Assembly (NCBI RefSeq): GCF_022458985.1
Contig: NC_061772.1
Coordinates: forward strand, 12,948,001-13,012,000
Direction of reading: 5' to 3'
Source of the DNA: Mugil cephalus
Lineage: Eukaryota > Chordata > Actinopteri > Mugiliformes > Mugilidae
Length of the DNA: 64,000 nucleotides
This document shows, piece by piece, positions 40,596 to 52,753 of the stretch; the stretch's first letter is position 1, and every line of letters begins with the position of its first letter. Position numbers and translations under genes: made by a program. The notes under the pieces were generated by a model. That model was not told the origin of the DNA and did not search any database. It was given only the letters and a program-made list of their open reading frames with translations.

Positions 40596-41245
40596 ACATG
40601 GACGAAAGAGGGAGGGAGGGAGGGAGGGAGAGAGAGAAATGGCAGAGGACAAAATGGGGGACGTAATAGAGGAAGAGAGAGGGAGAGAGAGAGAGAACAG
40701 ATGATTGCGTGGAATGAAAGAGGGATTGAAAGGGGAGGGAGGGGAGGAGATAAAGAGAGCAGGGACGGGAGGTGGAGTGAATGAGCGAGTGAGGGAGGGA
40801 GTGAAATGGTGGAGTGAGAGGAGATTGAGAGAAGGAGAACGAGAGAGAGGGAGGGAGGGAGGGAGGAGGGAGGGAGGGAGAGAGAAAGAAAATGAGAGGC
40901 AGCGTTGGGGGAGGGGAGGATGTAGAGAGAGAGAGCAAGAGAGGGAGAGACAGAAAAAAAGACTGAAAAAAGAGAGAGAGATGGGGCAGGGAACAACGTG
41001 AGAGTGAGAAAGAGGGAGGGAGGGAGGGAGGGGCAGTGTGCAACGTGAGAGAGGAAGAGAGAGAGAAAGAGAGGCAAAAAGGAGAGGGAGGGGTAAAGCG
41101 TGATGGAGGGAGGGAGGGAGAATGAAAGAGGGAGAGAGGAGGAAAGGGAACAGAAAGAGGGGGAGGGGAAGAGAGCTGGAGAGAGAAAAACAGAAAGAGG
41201 TAGAAAAAAAATATGGAGCGAGGGAGGGAGAAAGAGAGCACAAAA
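40596..41245. repeat. Very long purine-rich tract
   Basis: About 650 bases in which the plus strand is nearly all A and G, made of GGGA, GAGA and GGGAGG words. The 258- and 276-codon minus-strand frames over it encode Ser/Leu/Pro strings and are not genes. Confidence 0.92.
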
Positions 41246-41695
41246 CCTGTCTCGCTCTATTTTGTGGTTTCACAAACATGGCTGCAGCAAAAGAAGAAAA
41301 GGAAGAAAAGGAAGGATGGAACTGTGGGTTTTCACAAGTCCTCTCTAACACATAAACAGCCAGTAACATTATAATATTCTACGTAGAAACAACCCCATTC
41401 AGATAAACTCAACCTTTATCAAAGCTGACAATTAACAGCTGATGTATCAGTCGATTTGATGTGATCACAGATGCACTGGTGTTGGTGTATTTCAGGGGTT
41501 TTCACTGTCTGACATGTACCCCTTTCACATCAGAAATACTGAGTTGACACAGGATTTTCAGACCCGGGTCGCCTTTGGTGTGCTTTGACACCACCAGCAG
41601 TCCCGGGTCTGACCCCCCCGCTGTGAGAGCTGCCTGTCTGTTTTTTCCTCCCTCTCATACGTCATCACGGGCTCTGGGCTCGAGTCTAGCTCGGG

Positions 41696-41958
41696 CCTTT
41701 CTGGGTGGAATTTGCATGATCTCCCTGTACTCCGGTTTCCTCCCACCTCCAAAGACATGCTCGTTAGGCTAATTGGTGACCCTAAATTGACCCTAGGTGT
41801 GAGTGCGAACAGTTGTTTGTCTCTGTGTTAGCCCCGCGATAGGCTGTCCAGGGTGTACCCCGCCGCCCGCCCGATGCCAGCTGGGATAGGATCCAGCAGC
41901 CCCCGCGATCCTAGTGAGGATTAAGTGGTATGTAAAATGAGATGAGATGAGATGAGAT
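41696..41958 (+). repeat. High-copy fish interspersed repeat, plus orientation
   Basis: It contains the well-known string of words GTTTCCTCCCACCTCC, AAAGACATGC, TAATTGGTGACCC, GGGTGTACCCCGCC and AGCTGGGATAGGATCC, then a GAGAT tandem tail. The same word order recurs on the minus strand at 61985-62205. The class (SINE or LINE 3' end) is uncertain. Confidence 0.8.
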
Positions 41959-42196
41959 TGAAAAAAGAAAATGGACAAAAATCTCTGCCCCTCAGACATC
42001 AGTGTCTTATACGGGAGTAGATCAAAACTTTGATCTGTTTTTGAGCTGCTCGCAGCCCTGGAGCTTCTACAATGACACATTCTGACAGGCCGTCCAGTGA
42101 CAAAATCACAATGTGACAGGCTGGTACATCAGCATCATCGTGTAAGTTAGAGTGTTTTTCGTTCGACGTGAAAGGGGCTATAGATTAATCCAGTGC

Positions 42197-42550
42197 GTTT
42201 ACATGCACAGCTTAATTTGAGCTATGTTCTAAATCTGACTACAGTCCTTGTCCCAGGTTTCATGCAACAGAGAAAATCGAACAACTGACAGGAACATGTC
42301 CCTCTCCTCCACGCTAGGTGGCAATATGCATCTTTACAGCGGGTTTCTGGTTGACCTACTACATCATATAATAAACGAGAGTTGTTCATGGGGCAGACCA
42401 GCATTTCAAACAACTAGATGGTTCTTTTTCTGCGACCGACTTTCTTAGATATATTTGTTCCAGAGAGAATTCAGATTTTAGTCAGAGTAACGTGTTTACA
42501 TGCACTTAAATTGTCCAGTTAAAGTCGGATTAAGGCACATGCATGTAAAC
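42197..42550. mobile_element. Candidate MITE with GTTTACATGCA terminal inverted repeats
   Basis: GTTTACATGCA at 42197-42207 is mirrored by TGCATGTAAAC at 42540-42550, and CTTAAT is shared a few bases inside both ends. An extra internal GTTTACATGCA lies near 42493. No coding content and no clear target duplication. Confidence 0.55.
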
Positions 42551-42559
42551 CCATTGAAT

Positions 42560-45500
42560 GAGTTACGCTGTGGGCTACAATGACAATATTTGTTGATAGG
42601 CAATGAGTTGAATTAGCAGTTTATTTTTGCAATGCATGTAATAAGGTACAAATACTGCTGCATCGCTTACAAAATAAACATGCTCTAATCCTCAGTCGAG
42701 CTCTGGAGTCATGAGGCACGTGTTGTTGTTGTGACTGCTGAGAGAATGTAGTCAACTTCATTCAGGAACACAATAATATAATGACATTGCAACTAAAAAT
42801 AAGTGTGTCCATTTTGGCTGAGTCAAGACACTACTTTTGACACAAACGTTTCCTCTTTTAGTAACAGCGACAATAGGACACCATAGGGCATCTAGTCTAT
42901 GTTTCTTGCTGGTACAGGCTCACAGCATCTTTCACCTCATATTACTCCAAGATAAGTATATTCCACTGCCCTCCAAACAATGAGGATTACTGATTTAACC
43001 TAAAAACACCACTGGTATCTGCTCTGTATCAGTGCATAACCCAAGCTGACATCATCAAAAATGTTCGTTACATATATCTGATTATACTGATTTTTTAAAA
43101 AAAAAAAAAAAAAAAAAAATCTGACTAATAGGTTTAATAAGAGGCCATATTTTGAATTCAGTGGATAATAATACTTATTATTAAACTTGGAAGGCAGACA
43201 GAGGAGGTATATTTTACCAGAAAGGTAGGAGCATATAGAGATTTTGGTATTTGGTTGAAATATGCCTCAAATGGTTCAACATCAGCACTACAACACACAT
43301 TTTACTTTTCGATTTCTTGCACATGTGCCTCCTACAGCGAGAGTTCAGGTATGTACTAGGTGTGTAAATGTCAGCGGCCCCGCAACCATATGGTATGGGT
43401 GTGATTGACCTTATGGTTATATGTGACACAAAAGTTCGCCGCGTTAACACCCTCACACTCGCTCCGTTCTGACCCGGTTATCTGAACGTGTCCTGAGTGA
43501 TCAGGGGACAAGTAACCCACCTAAAAATACATGTTCACAGCTGACATTTTACAGGCGTCTCCCAACGTGTCTCAAGATCCGATCATTGGGTTGCGCTCGG
43601 TATGCAAATAAACACGGACGTAATTTGGTTCACAGCAGAATATTTTAACAGCTGCCGTCTCTAATGGCTGTATCTAAACCACAGAGTGGGCATGTCCTGG
43701 TGTGGGGACTTGGAGTCTCTCTACCGCACTGAAAACACATATTGAGTTATCATTTACTTATTGAGATCTGTGTCCATACACACAGTAATCCCACCAAGGT
43801 GGTGTTTGCATGAGTGAAAGAAAAATCTCTGTTAATAAAGGTAAATAAATACACTGGTGATTACTGAGGAAAAACAAGTCGTAAACTGCCAATCACTACT
43901 TCACCACAACATCACCACAACCCTAATTAACATGACTGAAATGTGTTTTATTAAACATGCAGTACATTTGTGTGTTAATCCTTATTATATTTATTATTTA
44001 GTTAGTTTACCACAAGAACAAGGCACCAGTGGTTGTGTGTTAGCAGTAGGTGACCCTTAATGTGACCCAGAACGACTTGGATATTCACACGACTGAAAGA
44101 ACTTGACCAGCACATTCTCCAACTGTCGTATCAGATCTCAAACGCTACGTCAATGTGCGTCGACACCTGTAACTTACGCGGGCCCGTCGCAGTCGGATTG
44201 CTCAGGATGTAAAATCAAGGATTTGAGAATGAGAATTCAAAGTGCCTCCATACAAAGGGTCACTTAGTGGTTGGAGTATAACAGTGGAGTCGAGAGATTC
44301 ATATGTTACAACCTTCACCCATTCACCATGAACACATCTCACCCCAGCTGAAAACCTGGAATATTCTGAAAAAGTCACAGCAAGAAAATCCTTGTCAAGG
44401 AGCATTAAAGCTTCTCTGGAAGCTTGTAAGTGGTTAGGCAACGCCCAAAACATGTTTGCACAAGAAAAACAATACTAAAAAAAACTGTCTAACACTATTT
44501 AGACAATTTGGCATCTTTCTAATGGCAGAATCAAAGCTATGGCAGCCACGGTTGTGGTCCACAGGCAACAGGTCAATCTGTATTGACCTGTATTTCAGTC
44601 GCCCTTAAAACTCTCACTGTTTTCTCTGCAGCATTAAGTTAACCTACTTGTAGCGCTTGAAGCAAGTATACAGTATAATATATTTATGAGGAGCTGTTCT
44701 TTGGGAAATAAAGTCCCATGTTCCCAAACAGCTACACAGCTGGAAATAAACATTCACATACTGCCCTAGACTTGAACTATAAATGATTCTGGTTTTGTTT
44801 TTTTACAAGGTCATCAATCACTCCCAGATTAATTTTTATTCCAGCCATGCTTCACGCTTATGTTACAAATTCCTTCCTCCTCCTTCATTTCAAGCAATGA
44901 AGCTATCAAACAGAGCAGAGTTATGACAGAAGGCACCTTTTAAGAGTCCCAATAAATGTCAGCTCTGCTGTTGTGGGACTACAATTTTGTTCCCGTGTGT
45001 TGGATTTCAAACTACTTTCATTTCTTTCCCTTGCCCCCCTCTTTTTTCCCTCCCCTCACATTTTCATCACTTCCCTCTTATCTCTGTCTTCCAGTATCAA
45101 CTTCCTCCTCCTTCAAACAAGTTTTCCTCCCAGTCACTTTTCTACTGTAGCGCTAGCTGAATGCATGTCGATCAGTTTATGATACTAAAAGTAATCCTGT
45201 TTTTAAAACTTAAACAACATGGTCCGTGCTCTCCTGTTGCATTGATCCCTGAAGGGGAAATTGCCCCTCTTGTTCTTCACCAGGTAGATATCTGCTGCTA
45301 CACAACAGCGCCCCCAGAGATGACACTGAGACTGAATGACGTGCAAGGACTTGAAGCTCTTATAAAATGAAGATTTAAACTGTGTAACCTTAAATACAGA
45401 AACTAAGTTATTTTCTCCTTATTATTATTATTGATCAGTGCTTTAATATGAATAGAAAAACTAATATATTCGTTAACGACATCGGGCGCAACCAGCCTGT

Positions 45501-47600
45501 CAAACTGCAGCTACATGTGTACACAACCAGGTTGTACAGAAGACCTTGAAGAACTTGCTCCGCTGCTTCTTGCTCTTCATGAACGCAAATGATTCCATAG
45601 TGTGAAGATCAGCGTTCAGTGGGTCACACCAGCTGCTGCAGGACTCCTTGTTCTTCTTGTTAATGAATACAAACACTCACTTGCCAGTTCATTACGTACA
45701 GGGGTGAAAATTAATGCATTCTAATGTAACAATCGTCCACTGAGTCTTAGCTGTGGTATTCAGCATCTGCACATTTCAGATTCAGTGTCACTTGCACTGT
45801 CCAGTGGAAGTTGTTGTGACGGCGCCTTTTAAACAGGAACTGTTCATAACCAGATCAGCATACTTGTTATGGTGCCAGTTAGTCAAAATGTAAACAACTG
45901 TGGCTCAAAAAACACAACTCAAACTGTGTCCCACATTGCGCCGTCTAGTGAACCCATGAAAGGCTTTAACTCTCCCACATCACCGTGAGCTGATACAAAC
46001 ACACTGTTTGGAACATTTTCCCACAGTTCTCACAGAAATTATTAATGAAATTAAATTTCTATCAACAATCATCGTTCCTATTTCATATGAGCTGTACTAT
46101 TGCACTGTTACCTAATTGCATTCTTGATTCTTAAAATCTTGCACACAAACAGTGACACAGTCAGCACATCATCACCGTCTGAAGGCTAAGTAGAGGCACT
46201 GGTAAAAGGATTTGACGGCCATTAAGATAAACAGCTGTAATCGAGAGCAGGATGAAGGCAGCCAGACATACGTCTGTATTCAGCTTATAATAAGACACAT
46301 GGCATGATATATAAAGCTACAGTTAACTTCAGATTTTTATTATTCTACACATAATCTCTTCACAAACTAAACTAGCGCTCACATTCTCTGAAATCTGAAA
46401 ATCTAACAGGACATTTTGACTCAATTCCCCGGCAATAATGGCTGAGCAAGTTGTCAATCAGAGCAACACTGTAAAATGGCTGTACAGTCTCCAGCTCCTT
46501 TGAGACTAACACCATCCTTCCACAGGGGTGTAGCAAAGCTAAACATACATCCACAACAGAGGGCACTGGCTCAGCATCACAGACCTGGGTGCTGCACAGC
46601 GTCGAGACTAAAGTCCCGTCACCGAGAGACACCGAGACGGTGTGAAAGGACAAAAGAGGGAACGAGAAGCAGAGACAGCGAGAGAAAGACACGGCGTGCG
46701 CATACACACAATGCAAACTCACTCACGGCTAAAATTACACCGTGGAGGGCATGAACTAGGCCACTCCTCTGCATTATACTGGAAGGTGGAAGTTAGCTAA
46801 CGGCACAGAGGCTAACACCTGAACACTGTTGCGAGAAGCCACGAGCGCTCGTCTTCCTGCACAAGGACTCGTGACTGACAGTGATTTGAGCCATAAAATA
46901 ACGAACTAACTGCTAGCTTGCTGTGTTAGACTGTGGCAAAAGCAGTTTAACACCAGTAATCTTTTTCACTCTGAGATTTTGGCAGGACTGCGGTTCACTG
47001 ACAGGCTCAAACCAACTCACCAGACAACGAGTAGCAACTTCACACAGTGAAAACTGGCAAGTACAGCATTTAGGCAGACCAGCAGCGAGACCACAACTGA
47101 CAGGCACGACTCGCACCTAATAAGCATTACATACTGGAGCAGTCCATCAGAGACAGAGCACACGCGAGAAAGCATATCTGAACTTCATAGAAGCATGTTG
47201 CATTAAAATGTCTAATGTATGATGCTGTTCTCTAGGTCAGAACGTGTGCAGCAGCTTACAAACAGACATTGTTATTCTGTCTGCCGTCTGTTTTCAGACA
47301 CAGAACAAATACAATTTCTTTCTAAGCGTAGAAATAACAAGATCAAGAGCCTCAGCCACGCTAACGGCGGAATGAGGCACAATGGTTTGGTGGCAGGGTG
47401 CAAATACAGCCTGACTGCAAACATGCAGATGTTCACCAGCTTCACCGGCAACAACATCTTAATGTTCGAAAAATGATTCACGACTGGGAAAGTTCAGCTG
47501 AAAGACCATCTCTCACAAGAGCCTTAAACCATACATTTGAGCATATTCAGACATTTTTATCGTCCCCTGCTCCGTTTCCTTCAGGCTGTGTTGCCACACA
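42560..47600. other. Probable znf710 5' intron, no exon recognised
   Basis: 5 kb with no frame I can assign. The minus-strand frame at 46372-46722 (116 codons) has no recognisable domain. A 23-base A run lies at about 43097-43119, and a LINE tail scrap near 45238. Confidence 0.45.
45238..45270 (-). mobile_element. Short LINE 3'-tail scrap
   Basis: ATTGATCCCTGAAGGGGAA on the plus strand is the reverse complement of the conserved fish LINE end (TTCCCCTTCAGGGATCAAT). It is related to the fragment at about 27385-27420. Confidence 0.5.
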
Positions 47601-48097
47601 TACACCGATCTGGCACAACATTATAACCACCGACGGGAGAAGTAAATAACATCCACCAGCTGTGAGAATTCAGTGTTCTGGTGGGAAACTTTTGGACCTG
47701 GCATTCGCATGGATGTTACTTTGACACGTACCACCCACTTAGACCAGACCAGGCACAACCACCCCATAGCAATGAAGATTCCTTGACAAAAGCAGCAGTT
47801 TCTAAATGACAAAAGCTGTCAGGAACAATTCACATGAAAAACTGCGCAAGGTGTTGACCTGGGCTCCAAATTCACTAGATCCCAAACTGATCACGTATCT
47901 GTGGGATGAACTGGAACAAGTCTGATCCACAGAGGCCCCTCCCTTCAACCCAACAACACAACTTTCTGTTGTCAGACACCACAACACACCCTCAGGCCCA
48001 TGTCATTCCCATGTCATGAATCACAATTATTTTGGAGGCACAAGGAGAGCTACACGATATTAAGAAGACAGTTATAATGTTATGCCTGATCGATGTA
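47601..48097 (+). mobile_element. Tc1-like DNA transposon relic with terminal inverted repeats
   Basis: Ends CACCGATCTGGCACAACATT (left) and, reversed, CATCGATCAGGCATAACATT (right) are each flanked by TA, the Tc1/mariner target. Inside, the plus strand shows VLTWAPNSLDPKL ... LWDELEQ, a decayed form of the transposase block around the last catalytic residue. It is internally deleted and has no intact frame. Confidence 0.82.
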
Positions 48098-48759
48098 TAT
48101 CAGAAACAGCCATCAACTTGGTGCTTAAATGCTTAGAGGACAAAAACACAACACATCTAGTTTGCAGCATCGACGTTGCTTCAACATTTCAACTTGAAAC
48201 CACATGAACACACCAGAGTCGGAAAAACAACCTCCCAAACTCGGGAAGTGAGACCATCAGAGGAGAAAGTGAACAGGGACTAGGAACAATTGTGCAGGTC
48301 AAAATGTTTACATGTCATAAACTAAAGCCTTGGATACAACTACAGTCAGTCCCAATAATAGTGATGGATGAGAAGCCAAAGGATTATAAAAGTCAACCTT
48401 GCAGTGGGGATAGAGAAAAAGTCAGGTGATTGCCAAAGTCAGTAGTATTAAACCTCCAGGGGTCGCGAATGTCTGTAAAACATTTCCACTCAGTAGTTGC
48501 TGAGATATTTCAGGCTGACACTGCAATCCCTTGAGCCACACCACCAGCCGGAGAAAAAAAAAAAATCACTCCTGGCACAAATGAGTACAAGATTAAAACT
48601 AGACCCATATTTTGACTACTGTCTCGAAACCTGTATCTGTTTCTCATAAGCGATCGAACTCTGTGTTGTTTTGTTCCGGTCCACAGTCAAGTCAGATGAA
48701 TGTTACAAACAGTGAAACATTCAACCATGAGCTTGCCAAAAATGCAACCAATGGCACAT

Positions 48760-48790
48760 TAATTAATTAATTAATTAATTAATTAATTAA
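48760..48790. repeat. (TTAA)n microsatellite
   Basis: Seven or more TTAA units in tandem; each unit is itself a palindrome. Confidence 0.95.
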
Positions 48791-49033
48791 CAAAGCCGTA
48801 CACAGTCAGCTGCCGGCTACCTTCAGTTAAGCTAAATTTAGTTTTAACAGTCCAACACCTTTTATATCCAGAGGGTCTTTCCAGAAGCATTGTGCCTACA
48901 CACCAGACTCACAGAGCACATACAAACCAACTGGCACACTGGAGGTCGTTCAGCATGGCTGTAACCAACAGGCCCCACACATTAGGCCTCCTTTGTGCTC
49001 TGAGAAACATCAGCCTCTCTCCCTCTCTCTCTC

Positions 49034-49058
49034 TTTTTTTTTTTTTTTTTTTTTTTTT
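49034..49058. repeat. T homopolymer, 25 bases
   Basis: Directly preceded by a CT-repeat. It may be the A tail of a minus-strand retroposon, but no body was recognised. Confidence 0.85.
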
Positions 49059-50668
49059 AACGGTGCCTGCAGCACAGCCGAGCGCTGCAATGTGCTGACA
49101 CCATCATCAGCTATTCTAAACCTTTTCACCACAGCTATATTCCCACATCTTGGTAACGGAGAAAATAGCGAAAACCCTCATTTTCATTTATCTTCATTTA
49201 CAGGAGATGTGTCCAGTATTTCAGGGCCTGGTAAGATAATTGATTCAGAGTTTGTTTTTTTAAGGAACACTGTGGATACACTTTGTGCTCAGCGCCGCTG
49301 GACAACACAGCCTCCATGTCTCTGATGATCCATGAGCGAAACGGCTTAAGATCCCCTGAGTAGCATACAGATTGTGTAGTCCCGGCAGCAGTGTAATAAC
49401 GCATTATAGATCCAAACTTCAGGATATTCATTTATCACCGTGTGACTCAGACTGGTCCAGAAGTAAAAAGCTGCACTGCTTAACTTGTAGACAGAGCAAT
49501 AACTCTTCACGCTCAAAAATTTTTTGGTACACTATTATTAAATCAATAACTACTTTTCTATCATCATCCAAAATTTTTATACTTCAATCAGAGCCGGGGC
49601 CTGTCCACATACCAGCTCACCGCAGCTGTGTAATTCGTCACTGAGTGCAATAAATGGAAATCACAAGGCAGAGCAGATTAAACACACCATCAACACAAGG
49701 TCTGCACATGAGACAACAAATATGGCAGAGAGCCGAGGGAAGGCATGTTTGAGGAGAGAATTAATATTTGGCTAAGATGCCTTCCAGCAAGAACAAACAG
49801 GGGAAGTTTTCATCAAACAGCGGGTGTCAAAAAACCTCAAGGCTGCAATCGATGCGCCCGAGAGTGGTCGTCGGCCGGAGAAACTTCACAGTTGACGGGG
49901 GAAAGTGCAGACAAAGCCAAAAGATGCACTCTTTTGAACGGCAGAGGCGGACCTCGACGTTCGGGACATCACTTAGACACTCGCAAGACATGGGATGGGA
50001 TATCAGACTGTGGCTAGAGGCGCTCTACAGCAAAAGTAGAAAGATCTGAGTTCTGTCGGATGGCGGTGGTTGACGCCCTGCGCTCCCCTGGGCGCCGAAA
50101 TGATCACATAAAGCTGCACTTCGCCACGGGAACCGGGTCTCTTTCAGGAACGCAAGCCGCAAGTTCTGCAGCACGGCGGCTATACCTCAGCGAGCGCGGC
50201 TGCTGCTGAGTCATTTGAATATTTCCATCTAAATAACCATCAATCAGATGACCCACAGACCGACGGCGGAGGATGTCTTTTTAATTACTGCCAGCCACTG
50301 AAGTGCAAACTGACACTGAACTGCACCAGAGCGCATCTTTTAGGCCCAGGGGCTGCCAACTGGTATGCACAGTATGCAGCTGCTTTGCTGCACGCAGTGC
50401 ACCACCCCTCATTACATGATTAGACGCTGCTCGGCAGGTATGCGAGGGGTCAGCGGCGGCGTGACTGCTCGCTCCGGCTTCGCTGTCCGTGCCATAAAAT
50501 GGCAGTGAGACGGTGGGAAACGCATCGGGGCAGCCGCACGGGAGCCTAAAGAGCCAGCGTGGGATGCCGTGTCCTCATTAGTGCGGCGGAGGATACCTGT
50601 GTGGCCTATCAATGATCCCTGACAGCCCTGAGAGGAGTCAGCCAACTGGTGGTGGTGGCCCGTCTCCA

Positions 50669-50695
50669 CCCCCCCCCCCCCCCCCCCCCCCCCCC
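50669..50695. repeat. C homopolymer, 27 bases
   Basis: Twenty-seven uninterrupted C bases on the plus strand, that is, poly-G on the strand of znf710 transcription. Confidence 0.93.
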
Positions 50696-51554
50696 AACAG
50701 CAGCCCGGGCTACAGGTTATCTGCTGCAGTGCATCTCCCCGGTGCTTTGCAGTGAAATATCCCCCGTACGCAGGATTGTGACCAAATTGTGTCCCTCCAC
50801 TGTGAGCTCCCGGAGCCGACACCGGCGTTATCTCAACACCGTGGACCGTGGACACTTCAGCCTGCTCAAAATAAACCATTATCAAAAATTAACTAGGGGT
50901 GTATCTTCAAAAGACAGAGGGGTGGGTAGAGGAGAAGAGAGCCCCGACAAGTTGACTGCAAAAAAAAAAACTTTGTTGAAGACAGGCCTACCCGAGACAT
51001 GTTGGCCTCCGGTGTGCTGGCATGGAGGGGTGGGCTGCGTGTATGTGCGGGGTGTAGATTAGTGATGGGCTAATGTGGCCTGGTGTCGCCCCTACTCCTT
51101 TATGCGCCTCTTTCCCCCATTCTCTCCATCCCCCTCTCTCTCGACGCCATCTGTTTGTGGCATGAGAGAACGTGGAAGTAAAAAAAAGAAAAGAAAAGAA
51201 AAGAAGAGAAAAAAAGACGACATTTTGGCTGTAGTTGCTGACCTACATCGCGCATTGGTTTTTTTTGCGTACGGCACCGCGAAAAGCCGCGCGGAAAACG
51301 CAGACGTCCCGAAGCCCCACGGGCTGTGAAATTTTCCCCTGCAAAACGCGCAGACATTATCATGGCTGGACAGGAGGAATTTAATAAGTTACGGGTGAAA
51401 CACTCCTCCTCCTCCTCCGCCTCGCCGGGCCGGACAAGTCAACGCTCCTGCACCGCGGACACACAGACACAGAAATGTACAGAAATATACGTGCACATCT
51501 ACATTTGTTCGCCGCATTGTCTCCAGAGAAGAGAAGCGTAAAGGCTCGACTCAC

Positions 51555-51700
51555 CTGATTCCAAAAGCGGTTTATGGTGGCGACGTGACTGTGGTTAATT
51601 TTAATGTGGGAAAAACAGTTACAACGGCGAGTCCCCGTTGTGTGTAGCAGGAAGGAGGGAAGGGAAGGGACGAGGGGCTGACGTGAATGAATAAACAACT
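51555..51700 (-). ncRNA. Candidate non-coding first exon of znf710
   Basis: On the minus strand the segment ends AATCAG|GTGAGT (donor GT at 51554-51553), a full consensus donor at the edge of the CpG-rich zone. Its 5' end is not defined by sequence. It is annotated as UTR exon material, not an RNA gene. Confidence 0.4.
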
Positions 51701-52512
51701 GAGCTCCTCCTCAACGCCACTAGTAAAAGCGGAATGTGGCTGACTTTAGTGCAATTAACACCACGCATTCAACGCCGCTTTTCGTGAAGCTTTTATGCAT
51801 TAATACAGATGTCTGGGACTGCGGTTACAACATTAAATGTCCGCCATTAAAGGCACGAGGAGTTAAGTTCCGGATTTAAAAACACTATTTTTTTTATATA
51901 CATATAGTGGAAATTATCACGGCTATATTATTGTGTCTTATTTATTTTAATATTTTTAAATATAATATTTATTTTCTACTGTAAAACAGATGATTTGGAG
52001 GATGTTAATAAAATCCACCAGGTGGCGCTGTGCCTGCAGTCTGGCCACATGAGGAGGGAAGCTGTTATGATGGATAAACCCACACCTTGGCACAGTTAAA
52101 TAGCAGATTTGGGGGATTGTTTGTTTGTTTTTGAACTTTTTTTGTCTTTTTTTTTAAACTAATGAAGTTGAAGAGAGTAAATAAATGTAAATCACAGTGT
52201 TTTGTGTTTTGGTTTCATATTGTTTCCAAGGTGAACTTGGTTTTAAATGTTTAGCATATTAAGTTTGTTTTTTTACTCATTCCTCTAGCATTTCTTTTTT
52301 CTTTTTCTTCCCTTTCCTTTTCTTTTTGCAGTACATTCTTTAAGGGCGAGATTTAACAAGATCAGGGAAGGGTTTCCCCCTTTTGCAGACAAATTTGTAA
52401 AAAGCCATCATCTGGGGTCGAAGCCTGGTGTCATATTTTGAAGGTCAGACATCAGAGTGAGCTAAAAGCAAAATGTGTTCTTCATATTTCCACTTCTTGT
52501 CCTCGCTATGGA

Positions 52513-52567
52513 GATAAGATAAGATAAGATAAGATAAGATAAGATAAGATAAGATAAGATAAGATAC
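52513..52567. repeat. (GATAA)n pentanucleotide array
   Basis: Eleven GATA words at exact 5-base spacing between 52513 and 52566. Confidence 0.95.
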
Positions 52568-52716
52568 AAAATTATTTCAGTGGTAGAGGGATGTGCATGT
52601 GGTGTCAAAAATACCAAAACACATCAGCAGCTATTTATTGTATGCCCTGAGAGAAGTGCACAAATTGTGACACTAGAGGGCACAAGCACTCCACTTAACC
52701 CCTCCTTCATGAAACA

Positions 52717-52718
<2 letters not shown>

Positions 52719-52749
<31 letters not shown>
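52719..52749. repeat. (TC)n microsatellite
   Basis: About 15 TC units. Confidence 0.95.

Positions 52750-52753
<4 letters not shown>

Larger units (their letters stand above)
49800..51750 (-). promoter_or_regulatory. CpG-rich region, probable main znf710 promoter
   Basis: CpG density is clearly higher than in the surrounding AT-rich DNA, especially 49840-49960, 50410-50620 and 51240-51440. No coding exon is seen. Given a consensus minus-strand splice donor at 51554, this is the best candidate for the upstream znf710 promoter. Direction and target gene are inference; human ZNF710 also has distant non-coding 5' exons. Confidence 0.45.

Noticed and set aside
40465..41369. Minus-strand frames of 258 and 276 codons
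   Set aside because: They lie in a purine tract and encode only Ser/Leu/Pro-rich low-complexity strings. Overlapping frames are open simply because the composition excludes stop codons.
46372..46722. 116-codon minus-strand frame
   Set aside because: No recognisable domain or splice partner. Perhaps an old repeat, but I could not assign it.
52513..52567. Regularly spaced repeat considered as a CRISPR-like array
   Set aside because: The units are 5 bases with no spacers. It is a simple microsatellite in a vertebrate genome.
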